From: Candidatus Bathycorpusculum hydrogenotrophicum
Lineage (GTDB): Archaea > Thermoproteota > Bathyarchaeia > Bathyarchaeales > Bathycorpusculaceae
NCBI GenBank assembly: GCA_009783705.1
Contig: WRCX01000014.1
Location: 1 to 34,319 of the forward strand
Direction of reading: 5' to 3'
DNA length: 34,319 nt
Under the pieces are notes generated by a model that was not told where the DNA came from, did not search any database, and saw only the letters and a list, made by a program, of their open reading frames with translations. This document shows positions 15,570 to 24,852 of this stretch, piece by piece (position 1 is the stretch's first letter; every line of letters begins with the position of its first letter). The translations under genes and the position numbers were made by a program.

Positions 15570-18500
15570 ATGTGGTATGTGCGGCAAATATGCACAATAC
15601 CTTTGTTAGAAAAAATATTGCTCAAACGATTTGGAGTTGTGCGGTTCCAAATAGTTGCCTTATGTTTTTTCACAGTGTGTGGATTATTGGGCGAGTTTGA
15701 TATGGGTGAAAATTTTAGTCTTGCCTATAGGCGTGCACCATCCACGTACTCGGATATGCAAAAAATGTCTGAGGTTGATGAAAAAATCAAAATGGATGAA
15801 AAATTTAGTATGGATGAAAACCAAGTTCGAAAAAATTTAGCTGGATTTTCACGTGAAGACATTTGCTATTTTGCTTGGCTGTGTGCAGTGCGCGCTTTGC
15901 CCTTTATGACTGCAGCTGGCAGTTTTGATTACTGGAAACATACCCAAGACGAAAATAAACGACAAAGACACCTGCTCTCAGTATTAAAAGCCATAGATAT
16001 CGCGTTTTTTGCCACCCGCACCACCACTACCCTCAATGTCTCCTCCAACACCGCTAACGCTCGTACCGCTTTCTATGCTTCTCGTGCTGCTGCTGATGCA
16101 GCCTACGACGCCTATGCTGCTCGTAACACTGATGTCAACGCACGTTCTGCTTTCTATGTTGCCCGCGCTGCCGGTGATGCCACCCGCGCCGCCAACACCT
16201 CTAGCGCCATTGCCGATGCCAATGCATATGCCACCGCTGCTGATGCCACCCGAGCTGCGGCCCAACAATCAATCGACCTGCGACCCATACTACTTGAGGA
16301 CCTAGAAATAATAAAAACCAAAAAGAGCAAATTCCAAAATGACACCGCCATATATGGACAAATATGGAGCAATTTCCAAAAAGCTCTACACGATTTAGGT
16401 TGTCAATATTGGGCTGAGTGGTATGCACAAATATTTGCTAAGGGCTTCATACTCGATGACAAGGACCGGGCAGAAATTGAGATGCGCCTCAACGTACCCG
16501 GCGAGATCATGGAACGCGGCGCTGCAGATGTTGCCCGCTATGTTTTAGAATTAAAAGAGTACGGTGCCACACGGCTAAACGAGGCTCGAATTCTTATTTT
16601 AGGCAATAAAGGGGCAGGCAAAACCTCTCTTACCCGACGCCTAAAAGACCCTTCTCACACCATGCCTAAAAACGATGAAAGCACAGAGGGCGTGGATGTT
16701 TTGGACTGGACCATACCCCCTGAACCCAACCAGCCTGAGAGCGGAGTTAATGTTCATATTTGGGATTTTGCTGGCCATGTCATAACACATGCGGCTCATC
16801 GCTTCTTTATGTCTGAGCGATGTTTGTACATAATGATTATTGATGGACGCACCGAGGGTAACAGCCGTACCGAATACTGGCTGGAGCAAATACGCAATCA
16901 CGGCGGAGATTCCCCGGTTCTAGTTCTTATTAATGTCAGAGATAAACATCATGTAGACGTACCCGAAAATACTTTGAGGCGCGAATTTCCCTCAATTGTG
17001 GGTTTTTATCCCGTTGATATAAACGCCGGCGGTAAAGTCTTGGATGATTTTCGTCAAACGGTTATAACGATTTTGCGTGAGAATCCGCTTTGGAAAAACA
17101 CCCAAATAGCCGCTCCCGTATACAAAGTCAAAGAGGCCCTTGGGCAGCGCTTTAAACAAGGTAACGAGTTTCTTGATCGTGCTGAATTTGATAAAATCGC
17201 CAAAGAAAGCGGCATTGAAACAGAAGCCGATAGAAAACAGTTGCTAAAAGACCTCCATGATTTGGGCATTTGTTTGTGTTATGACGATGCTGATCTGTGT
17301 GTCTTTGATACCCTGGTGCTAAATCCCAGCTGGATCAGCCATGGCATATATCGGCTAATTAACTGGGGCTCAAACAACAAAAAAACAGTGCTCTCTATTG
17401 CAGATTTTCATAAAATGTTTACCGGTAAAGATGCCTTCAAATATGTGGGTAAAGCGGGTTTTCTGTTTAGTTTGATGAAGGCTTATCAGCTGGCATTTTT
17501 TAAAAATACTCAGGCGATTTTTGTCCCGTTGCTGTTTCCCACAGATCGTCCCAAGGATTCCCGGCTTCCTGAGTTTAATTTTGGCGACCGTTTACGGTTG
17601 GATTACTGTGCAAATCAGGCTCTGCCGCCCTACACTGTAGCGCGTTTAGCTGTTTTGCATTCCCAGGAGTTAGATGAGCAGAATTCGTGGCGGTTTGGTG
17701 CGGTGCTTCATTTTGGCGATACTGTTGCGCTTGTGGAAGAAAATGATCGTGCACGTACTATAACTGTGCTTGTTAGGGGTTCTAAACAAAAAGAGTACCT
17801 GGCGCATCTGCGCAATACCCTAAACAGCATTTTTGATGACTATAAACATAATCGGCCTGAGCTAAAATATGAGGTTCTTCTTCCCTCTGTGGGGTTTGAT
17901 TCTGAAGATAAACGCTTATCGGTTGATGACTCTACTGCATTTATGCAAACGGAGTCACAAATTATTGAGCATGCTAAACGAGGTCGAAATCTACTTACCG
18001 GTAACCGCTACTTCCCAGAAATTGAACCTAACGAAACAATCTGGGGTTATGGTTTAACAATAATAAATGGTGATGTTATAATGCGTGACAAAAACGCTGA
18101 CCACTCAAAACACATCAACAAATCCCAAACCACCATCCATGATGATCATTCTACCCGCGATGATCATTCTACTCATGATTACTCTGTTCATGATGATCAT
18201 TCTAAGCATATTGATATGTCTCAAATTATCAACATATCTTTCCAAGATTGTTCGATTAATTTTCAGGGGGAGCTCAATGCTCTTGCTCGTCGATTTCGTG
18301 AATTAGGTAGCCCAGATGATGTTGAGCTGGCAAATGAGTTGCGGGGGGTTGCTTCTGATTTGGATGAATCCATGAAAGAGATTCCGGCTGATGCTAAACT
18401 GGGTTCTTCTGAGTTGGTTAAGGTTAAGGAGTCGTTGCGGAAAAATGGGTTGCTTGACCGCTTAGGTGGTCTTTATGAGGATTTAAATGATGAAAATTCA

Positions 18501-18653
18501 GAGTTGCATAAAAAAGCTGCTAAAATCCGTAAAGGTGTTGAGGCTCTCCAGAAAATTGGAACCTGTTATAACGATGTAGCTCAGTGGTTGTGCCTCCCCC
18601 AGATACCTCGTCCATTGCTTGGGACATTTGGAAAAAGAAACAGTAGCTCATAG
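15570..18653 (+). CDS. Roco-family (Roc-COR) GTPase with Ala-rich N-terminus and coiled-coil C-terminus
   Basis: The Roc GTPase domain has the P-loop ILGNKGAGKTSLTRR (near residue 345), a switch segment with ESTEGVDV, the DxxG motif in VHIWDFAGHVITHAAHRFF, and VLINVRDKHH where NKxD is expected, so the base-recognition motif is degenerate. A COR domain follows (about residues 500-700; LDRAEFDKIAKESG, VLNPSWISHGIYRLINW). Earlier, residues 145-235 are an Ala/Asp/Tyr/Arg helical repeat region. After COR come a run of Asp/His/Ser repeats (DDHSTRDDHSTHD) and a helical C-terminus ending YNDVAQWLCLPQIPRPLLG. Roco proteins dimerise through COR and act as nucleotide switches. Here a defence or toxin-regulating role is only guessed from position. 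The first 44 codons are Cys/Trp-rich and atypical; ATG 15702, with GGGCGAG upstream, is a likely true start. Confidence 0.85.
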   Translation: MWYVRQICTIPLLEKILLKRFGVVRFQIVALCFFTVCGLLGEFDMGENFSLAYRRAPSTYSDMQKMSEVDEKIKMDEKFSMDENQVRKNLAGFSREDICYFAWLCAVRALPFMTAAGSFDYWKHTQDENKRQRHLLSVLKAIDIAFFATRTTTTLNVSSNTANARTAFYASRAAADAAYDAYAARNTDVNARSAFYVARAAGDATRAANTSSAIADANAYATAADATRAAAQQSIDLRPILLEDLEIIKTKKSKFQNDTAIYGQIWSNFQKALHDLGCQYWAEWYAQIFAKGFILDDKDRAEIEMRLNVPGEIMERGAADVARYVLELKEYGATRLNEARILILGNKGAGKTSLTRRLKDPSHTMPKNDESTEGVDVLDWTIPPEPNQPESGVNVHIWDFAGHVITHAAHRFFMSERCLYIMIIDGRTEGNSRTEYWLEQIRNHGGDSPVLVLINVRDKHHVDVPENTLRREFPSIVGFYPVDINAGGKVLDDFRQTVITILRENPLWKNTQIAAPVYKVKEALGQRFKQGNEFLDRAEFDKIAKESGIETEADRKQLLKDLHDLGICLCYDDADLCVFDTLVLNPSWISHGIYRLINWGSNNKKTVLSIADFHKMFTGKDAFKYVGKAGFLFSLMKAYQLAFFKNTQAIFVPLLFPTDRPKDSRLPEFNFGDRLRLDYCANQALPPYTVARLAVLHSQELDEQNSWRFGAVLHFGDTVALVEENDRARTITVLVRGSKQKEYLAHLRNTLNSIFDDYKHNRPELKYEVLLPSVGFDSEDKRLSVDDSTAFMQTESQIIEHAKRGRNLLTGNRYFPEIEPNETIWGYGLTIINGDVIMRDKNADHSKHINKSQTTIHDDHSTRDDHSTHDYSVHDDHSKHIDMSQIINISFQDCSINFQGELNALARRFRELGSPDDVELANELRGVASDLDESMKEIPADAKLGSSELVKVKESLRKNGLLDRLGGLYEDLNDENSELHKKAAKIRKGVEALQKIGTCYNDVAQWLCLPQIPRPLLGTFGKRNSSS

Positions 18654-18689
18654 AAATCGTCAAATTTGTAAAAACATGGGGCTGGTTAT

Positions 18690-18836
18690 TTGGACACATC
18701 TAGTGACATATGTAATGACATTGTTGATATATGGGATAATACGCTAGATATGTTAGATTACAAAACCGCTTCATCATATAGTTTTGTATATGAGTCGATA
18801 TTGAGGGGTGTTTCTGAAACCGCTGGTTTGATTTAA
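18690..18836 (+). CDS. Possible small ORF, 48 residues
   Basis: From TTG 18690 to TAA 18836 the frame encodes an acidic, amphipathic peptide opening MDTSSDICNDIVDIWDNTLD. Composition is protein-like, but no clear ribosome binding site is present. It may be a remnant or a short gene after the Roco gene. Its last third overlaps the DNA similar to 14101-14148. Confidence 0.25.
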   Translation: MDTSSDICNDIVDIWDNTLDMLDYKTASSYSFVYESILRGVSETAGLI

Positions 18837-18894
18837 TAAGCTTTGTTTGTTTCCATATCAGAATCATCGTTAAACAAGAGAGGGGATTGATTTA

Positions 18895-19227
18895 ATGAAT
18901 CTTAATGAAGTGTGTGCATCAAAAATTCGACAACGCATTATCATAGAATTATCAAAGACAAAGCTAAAAACGCTTCGCATGATGGAGCTGACCTGCAGAG
19001 TGGACGCTAAATATAATGAAGTCAACAGAAATCTCAAAATATTGGAAACTGAGGGCATTATAACCAATGAATACCACAAAAAGCCTAAACATCCAAAAAC
19101 ACGAATTATAACACTACAAGACAACTGCCGAACTCAAAAATTACTTGTGGCATTAAAAAACCTCAAAGAAGATGACAATTTTGAGCCGATGTCAATGTAC
19201 CTTGAGATGTGTAGTAGCCCTCATTAA
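18895..19227 (+). CDS. Winged helix-turn-helix transcriptional regulator
   Basis: 110 residues. The archaeal ArsR/MarR-like pattern is clear: KIRQRIIIELSKTKLKTLRMMELTCRVDAKYNEVNRNLKILETEGII (helices including the recognition helix around NEVNRNLKILE), then a wing with KHPKTRIITLQ. There is no sensor domain, only a short helical tail, so it probably dimerises and binds DNA directly. GAGAGGGGA at 18877-18885 is a strong ribosome binding site for ATG 18895. As the only regulator in the island it is the natural candidate to bind the TGTAAC/GTTACA sites before neighbouring genes; that is inference. Confidence 0.8.
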   Translation: MNLNEVCASKIRQRIIIELSKTKLKTLRMMELTCRVDAKYNEVNRNLKILETEGIITNEYHKKPKHPKTRIITLQDNCRTQKLLVALKNLKEDDNFEPMSMYLEMCSSPH

Positions 19228-19503
19228 TTTACAGTTTGAGACAAACTATCTCATCTTTTTTGGTCAGAATTTTATGTCTTCAACTGTTAGTATGCTACCT
19301 TTTGTGTAACTTTCTGGATGAAATAGCTGAGTGGCACCTCACCATAATTGTTACGGCATATTTGCGCAAATGTTGACGGGGCGGCCTCTTGCTTTCATCT
19401 TTCTGTGCGGGTTTTCGGAACGGTTGGATTGGGTGACTCAGCGTTTTATGCATTATGTTCTGAACTTTCCTGCTGTTTTAGTTGAATGCGCTCAAGTGTT
19501 GTT
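19228..19503. other. Intergenic, no gene seen
   Basis: AT-rich spacer between the regulator and the second DUF4157 gene. It contains a TTTGCGCAAA palindrome near 19361-19370 and ends at shared promoter copy 4. A 68-codon open frame here (19331-19537) overlaps that promoter and has no start signal, so it is not called. Confidence 0.5.
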
Positions 19504-19530
19504 TCATAAACACCGCACACTACTTAAATT
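19502..19530 (+). promoter_or_regulatory. Shared accessory promoter module, copy 4
   Basis: TTTCATAAAC, exactly 10 nt (ACCGCACACT), then ACTTAAATT as TATA-like box. The spacing is identical to copies 1-3. Transcription should begin near 19550, so the DUF4157 mRNA would have almost no leader. No clear TGTAAC/GTTACA repeat follows, unlike copies 1 and 3. Confidence 0.6.
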
Positions 19531-19552
19531 TATTTGAATTATTGATGTAAAT

Positions 19553-20521
19553 GTGGTAAAAATGTTTGCGTATGAAGCAAAAAAAGAGTCTCAACAAAAA
19601 CAACAATCAAATTTTAACATAAACAAAGAAAATGTTTTACAACTAAAAATTCCACACACCTCCCCGAGGAACGGGTGTATGTTACCCTCTGAGGTGCGTG
19701 GACAGCTTGAGAAACTCACCGGTTTTTCATTTGCTGACGTACAAGTATACTACAATTCTGCAGAACCCGCTAAAATAGAAGCCTATGCCTATGTACAAGG
19801 AAACAAAGTATATATCGGCCCTGGTCAAGAACACCATTTACTACACGAATTAGGACATGTAATACAACAAAAGAAAGGCATAGTAAAACCAACTGCCAAA
19901 CTAAACGGTGTAGACATAAATGATGATCCACGTCTTGAACAAGAAGCCGACAACATATTAAACATGAGTAGCCCACAAAACACAGAAAAACCCGACATGT
20001 TGAACTCAACTGTTCCCGCTTCGAGTGTTATACAACGTAACGCCTATTTACGTAGCAAACCATTGGATGTAATTAACACAATTAGAGATTCTATGGGAAA
20101 CATTGTTGCTAATGCTATTGAGGCAGCCGCTCGTCGTCTCAATTTTATTCCTCGTCATTATCACATCTTTTTTGATAGCGGTGATAAAAATCTTCCAACG
20201 GGACTCAATAACAATATTGGGTATACAATACGCTCTGTTAATGCGTTCCAAAGTTCTTCTGGCTGGACTGTTACTGGCCCAGGTGCTTTATTCCAAGATC
20301 CCTCTGGTGGTAGTTATAGTGATGAAATGCAAATTTCAGATAAGGATAGCGACCAATTGGTAGTGGATGCAATTAATGCTGTTGGTCTGCTGAATTTTGG
20401 AACATATAATTTGTGGTCCTGTAATTGTCAAACATGGACTAAGGCCGTTGTAGATGAATATGTCCGTAGGGGCGGTAGATTGGTCCAACCAGCTAGATAT
20501 GCCCAACTATGGCGGAGGTAA
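19553..20521 (+). CDS. DUF4157 protein with permuted papain-like C-terminal domain
   Basis: Reads from GTG 19553; ATG 19562 in the same frame is an equally good start. After a Gln/Lys-rich N-terminus, DUF4157 spans about residues 38-130: LPSEVRGQLEKLTGFSFADV, YIGPGQEHHLLHELGHVIQQ (HExxH at 98-102) and DDPRLEQEADNI, a motif that marks the family. The C-terminal domain has HYHIFFDSG early and NLWSCNCQTWTKAVVDEYVRRGG late (Cys290, Cys292). This His-before-Cys order fits a permuted NlpC/P60-like papain fold. Such domains hydrolyse amide bonds in peptidoglycan, lipids or proteins. DUF4157 points to eCIS-type cargo; the target is unknown. Promoter copy 4 lies directly upstream. Confidence 0.75.
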   Translation: MVKMFAYEAKKESQQKQQSNFNINKENVLQLKIPHTSPRNGCMLPSEVRGQLEKLTGFSFADVQVYYNSAEPAKIEAYAYVQGNKVYIGPGQEHHLLHELGHVIQQKKGIVKPTAKLNGVDINDDPRLEQEADNILNMSSPQNTEKPDMLNSTVPASSVIQRNAYLRSKPLDVINTIRDSMGNIVANAIEAAARRLNFIPRHYHIFFDSGDKNLPTGLNNNIGYTIRSVNAFQSSSGWTVTGPGALFQDPSGGSYSDEMQISDKDSDQLVVDAINAVGLLNFGTYNLWSCNCQTWTKAVVDEYVRRGGRLVQPARYAQLWRR

Positions 20522-21370
20522 ATTGGTCCAACCGTGACTATTGGCACTATAAGCACTTGATTGCCTATCTTTTCCCAAAAGTATATCCTTTTTTTCTTTG
20601 GATGTTTCTGTGTGTTCTCTGTTTGTTTGCTCTTCACATCCCGACCTGGGGGAACATCTTTCGAACAAAGCTTGATTTGGTGCCTCAGCCTATATATTTT
20701 AAGACTTCTAGTATCCTACAATTATACAGTTAACCAATTTTTGATGATATCTGTTGCGAGGTAGTTCATAGAAGTCCAATCACTTCCCGACTTTGTTATT
20801 GATCGTGGTGGGTGATTAAACCTTAAACAGCATGGAGATCAGCGAGGTACCCAACAGACCTTTTTCCAATCCCTCTCCAAACAGGCTGTGAAAGTTTTTT
20901 TTCGTCCTGTTTTCTTAGATAACATTTGATAATAATGGACTAAGCATGCCTTATTGGGGGTCGCTCAGGGTTTTATTGTATCTCCCATTCTCCATGTAAC
21001 CGCTTCTAAGACATAATTCGGGACAAACATTTGGTGCACCAAAACACTAAAAAAACAGCCCTCAACCACACTAACTATCATATTTTCCCTCAATTACCTT
21101 AGCAAAAAATTGTGGGTCACGCAAGTTTCTTGATGATTGATTTGTTTGATGATTTGGTGGATTTTTTGTTATAAATATGTGTATGCCTTGTTGAAATTTT
21201 TGAAAATAATGTACTGAGAGGTGGTTTCTGATATACCTCGTAACGTATAACTGGAGTGGTCTGGCTGATGCTTACATGGATAATGTAATGAGAGATGACC
21301 AATGGAAAAAAAACAAATGGTAGTTGATAACCAAGAATGAACTGGCCTAAATTGATGGAGGAAACAGCAA
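20522..21370. other. Long intergenic region with poly-T tract and decayed frame
   Basis: A T-run (CCTTTTTTTCTTTGG near 20587-20601) may end the DUF4157 transcript. A decayed frame lies at 20765-21016 (separate entry). From 21060 the DNA is AT-rich, with a TATA-like TTATAAATATG at 21170-21180 that could drive the toxin pair about 190 nt downstream. No intact gene is seen. Confidence 0.5.
20765..21016 (+). pseudogene. Possible decayed coding sequence
   Basis: Frame 2 is protein-like on both sides of one TGA and of a TGA-TAA-TAA cluster near 20925: KQHGDQRGTQQTFFQSLSKQ before, and HALLGVAQGFIVSPILHV after. The last piece loosely recalls the Gly-x-x-Gln-Gly reverse-transcriptase turn, but it is too short to assign. 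It could be chance. Confidence 0.2.
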
Positions 21371-23230
21371 ATGAGCACTGAGATTGTTGCTTCAAAGCCT
21401 ATGCTTTCAATTACATCTTTTACAAATGACAGAGTAGAAGATGGTGTATTGATTGTTAAAAATAATGTGACAAATCAAGAGGAAAGATATGTCCTCACTG
21501 AAATTCCAAACGAAGAAACCAAACTTGTTTTTTATCAGAAGCAAGACGCGTTGGGCGCTGTTGATCTAAAAAAATTATTATTCCAATTACAGCTTTGTGT
21601 TGATTTGTATGAAATTACCTATAATGCTGTCAATGGAATCGATGGTTTGGCCGCCGATGTTACTGAATTGCGGTTACGTTTCGGTAATACATTACGTGAA
21701 AGCGACATCACTGCGGCTCATTTCAAGGCAACCACGGGCGGCGTTGTTGACTCGCTTATGCTGGCATACAACCTATTGGTTGAAAATGAAAAAACTCTTG
21801 CACTTAAAATATTGGCTTCTGTATCCGACGCGGCTGCGAAAATGAAAGAAGAAAGCGCAAGAATTGCGACATTATTTAAAACAGTCCGCGATGATACGAC
21901 CACTACACTGGGTGCAGTTACCAAGAAAAATGAACTGTTTTATAAAAAAATTGAGGAATATCAAAAACAGGAAGCCGAACTAAAATCTTCTCTAGCAAAA
22001 TACTCTTCGATTGCGGATTCTTGTAAAACCCGAAGCGATAGATTACAGACACAAATTAATGAAACAAAAGCTGATATTAAAACGCAAGAAAGCAATGCTT
22101 TGACACTTTCAATCATTTCAGCAATAAGCGGCTCGGTATCTGGCATTGCAGAAGGTGTTGGAAAGGCCATGGCCGGGCCCGGTATACATATCGGAATACC
22201 CACTTCGGGTTCTTCAGACACTACTGGATCCAAGACGAGCACGGGTAATCAAAATCAAGGCGGCAGTTCAAGCGGAATTTCGACACAGGATGTGGAAACG
22301 AAAAAGCAATACTCAGAATCCAAAAATAAACTTAAACAATTAACAGCAGAAAAAAATGTGTTAGATGAGAAAAAGCGCCTTATTGACGAGGTGCTTGATG
22401 ATAAAAATAAAACAAAAAAGGACAAACTTACTGCAACCATTCAGGAAACTGATAAGACGGACACAAAAGACTATAGCAAAATGACCGATGAACAACTGCA
22501 GCAAGAAAAAGATCAAATAAAATCTGCAATCGAGATGAAAAAAACCGAGATTGAACACCAGACGGAGACTACAGACAACTATCGTGCGTCTTTACAGGTT
22601 TTGGGGTATGCATTCGATAGTGTGTCAGGTGATTTAAAAGAGTTAAGCGCGCAATCAGAGCAAAAATCTGGTGATTTACGTACAACTCTAAGCGACTTAC
22701 GTACACAACAATTTAATGTTGACAGTTTATATGCTGACAGTTTAGCAAAGGTATGTGAAACCACTGCCCGTCTTGCAAACGCTCTTAACGGCAAAAAGGA
22801 TGTAGAAGTCGCGGTTGATTCCCTTATACTTGCAATTGGGGCTTTGAATAACGTTATTTCTTTTCTTGAAATGATTACTTTGTTTTGGGCCAAAATTGAA
22901 GTTGCATGCGGCATCCTTGCCAAAAACAACGCTGATATAAACAAATTAGCAACAGATGGCGACGCAGCGTTTTTCAAGAAGTCTGTGTTTGCGTTTCCGT
23001 ATTTCAAGTCGCTTGCATATTGGGTTGCGTTAAACTGTGTATTTGCTGAATATCTCGACGCCGCAGATCAAGCTCATTTGGCTTATACAAATTCCCTCCA
23101 GAAAACAGAAAAGCGTCGTGAAGACCATTGGGAAACCGCAAAAATACTTGCTAAGGCAATTAATGAAAAACTTGGTCGAGAAATCGCAGTAACAAACAAA
23201 AAAATAGCTTTGCTGGGTGAAAAAGAATGA
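21371..23230 (+). CDS. Alpha-helical pore-forming-toxin-like protein (component A)
   Basis: 619 residues, almost entirely predicted helix with long coiled coils (residues 140-240 and 300-460). Between them is a hydrophobic Gly/Ala/Ser segment, LTLSIISAISGSVSGIAEGV then GKAMAGPGIHIGIP (about 243-280), which looks like the buried membrane-inserting hairpin of ClyA/Hbl/xenorhabdolysin-type alpha pore-formers. A second apolar helix region lies at about 480-517 (VDSLILAIGALNNVISFLEM). A short beta-like N-terminus (residues 1-60) precedes the helices. There is no signal peptide. GGAGG at 21356-21360 supports ATG 21371. Its TGA overlaps the next ATG (ATGA), so the two components are coupled. Family assignment rests on architecture, not on a sequence match; a structural coiled-coil protein is the alternative. 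Confidence 0.55.
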   Translation: MSTEIVASKPMLSITSFTNDRVEDGVLIVKNNVTNQEERYVLTEIPNEETKLVFYQKQDALGAVDLKKLLFQLQLCVDLYEITYNAVNGIDGLAADVTELRLRFGNTLRESDITAAHFKATTGGVVDSLMLAYNLLVENEKTLALKILASVSDAAAKMKEESARIATLFKTVRDDTTTTLGAVTKKNELFYKKIEEYQKQEAELKSSLAKYSSIADSCKTRSDRLQTQINETKADIKTQESNALTLSIISAISGSVSGIAEGVGKAMAGPGIHIGIPTSGSSDTTGSKTSTGNQNQGGSSSGISTQDVETKKQYSESKNKLKQLTAEKNVLDEKKRLIDEVLDDKNKTKKDKLTATIQETDKTDTKDYSKMTDEQLQQEKDQIKSAIEMKKTEIEHQTETTDNYRASLQVLGYAFDSVSGDLKELSAQSEQKSGDLRTTLSDLRTQQFNVDSLYADSLAKVCETTARLANALNGKKDVEVAVDSLILAIGALNNVISFLEMITLFWAKIEVACGILAKNNADINKLATDGDAAFFKKSVFAFPYFKSLAYWVALNCVFAEYLDAADQAHLAYTNSLQKTEKRREDHWETAKILAKAINEKLGREIAVTNKKIALLGEKE

Positions 23231-24852
23231 TTGAAACTTTGACAATTCATGAGTCAATTGCAAAAGTGGTGGATCTATATGGAGATGTGAAAACTGGAAA
23301 CCTGGCTATTGCGACAAATTATACTTGGATAAAATCACAGCTCGATATTTTAGCCGCCGATGCTAGCAAAAATGCTGCACACTGTAAAGAGAACAATGTC
23401 GTCGCCGAAAAAAACTACCTGACTTTAGTTGAAAAAAAAGCTGTTCTTTATGGTAAAACAGACAAACAAAAAGAGGCTCTTGATGCTTATAGCGAGCAAA
23501 TTATAGGTCTTTAATCGAAAATCAACAGTTGTCGTAATGAAATCGGGAAACGCAATGCTGAAATAATGCAATATCAAAATGAGCGGCTTAAATCTAAAGA
23601 AAATTTGGAAAAGCGCAAAAAAGACATGTGGTGGTCATGGGTTACGCCTCCGACTTTGATTTGGAAAACTACTGAATTAATAATATCAGCAAAACAATAC
23701 GATAAAATACTGGCAGATTTATTAAATAAGACTCGACAATTGGAAGAAAACATTCGATACAATATAGAAAAAATAGCCTCATTGAAAAGGTCTCGTGAAG
23801 AAACTGGTGCGCAATCTAGTGAACTGGCAATGCAGATGCACCTCATAGAGATGCAAATCAGCGAAGTTATTAATGAGATAAATGTTGCTACTGCAGTTTT
23901 AGGAATTTGGGAACGGCTTCAAAGATTATATGAGATAGCGGTTGTGAGTATTGAGAACTCTTTTACTGTTGAAAAACTTCGTGATTGTTTTGAAGCGGTC
24001 ATTGAGCTTGGCAAACAACTTGATGTTGCGGACGAAACCGTCGTTGTTGGTAAAACGAGTATCATTAGCGGTATGTTATATCGTGGAAATGCTCTGTATT
24101 TGGGTCAGGTACTGAAAAAAGGCGAGTATCTTGCAAGCCTTAATAAACGATTTGTCGCGGTTTTAAAACGAGATGGAACTTTCGCTGTAGCTAATGGTGA
24201 AAAAGAAATTTGGTATACTGCGGTAAAAGGTGATAAGGTTGTATTTGGAGAAGACGGTCTTGTAAAACTCGACACATGGAATACAAAACGCGGCGGAGCG
24301 AGCATTTTAATAATGCAGGACGATGGAAACCTTGTTACATATAATTCGGCTGGTCAACCGTTATGGGCAACAGATACGTGGACATATGCAACAATTGACG
24401 CAGGCGCATACAATATACCCTTGACAAAGTACAGTGGTACATATAAAATAATGGGACAAAACAATATGTGTTTTGATGTGTTTGGCGGAAGGATATCTAA
24501 TGCCGCGATTTTACAACTTTATCCGGCTCACGAGAACGATAATCAAAAGTTTAACATTGAACCATTATCAAACGGAGCCCATAAAATCACCGTGGTATGT
24601 GGCGGAAAAGCACTTGATATACGCGGGGGCAGTAAAGACTGCTATGCCGACCTTATTCAATACACTCCTCATAACGGTCCTAATCAGCAATTTTGGATCG
24701 TGCCTTGCAAAGACGACTATGTCAAAATAATTCCAGTGCATTCAGGTAAGCCTATCGACGTTGCAGGTGGAAATTTCGCCAAAAATGCAAAATTACAACA
24801 AAACGATGAGAATGGAACCCAAACACAGATGTTCAAATTAATAAATGCCTAA
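23227..24852 (+). CDS. Lectin-tailed alpha-helical toxin-like protein (component B), interrupted by in-frame TAA
   Basis: One frame runs from ATG 23227 to TAA 24850-24852, broken by a single TAA at 23512-23514; coding continues in the same frame at once (SKINSCRNEIGKRNAEIMQ). Without the stop the protein has 541 residues. N-terminal helices (1-290) include an apolar stretch, MWWSWVTPPTLIWKTTELII (about 133-152). Next is a bulb-type mannose-binding lectin domain (about 291-390) with a complete QxDxNxVxY site, QDDGNLVTY at 364-372. Last is a ricin-type beta-trefoil (about 400-541) with QKFNIEP, QQFWIVP and QMFKLI repeats of the QxW type. The lectins would bind surface glycans. ATG 23566 could start a shortened product. 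A mutated Gln codon or readthrough would both explain the TAA. Confidence 0.75.

Noticed and set aside
19331-19537. 68-codon ORF before the second DUF4157 gene
   Set aside because: GTG start without ribosome binding site, odd composition, and it covers promoter copy 4.
20945-21016. Resemblance to a reverse-transcriptase motif (GVAQGFIVSPIL)
   Set aside because: Only about 12 residues, without the catalytic YxDD or other RT blocks; likely chance.
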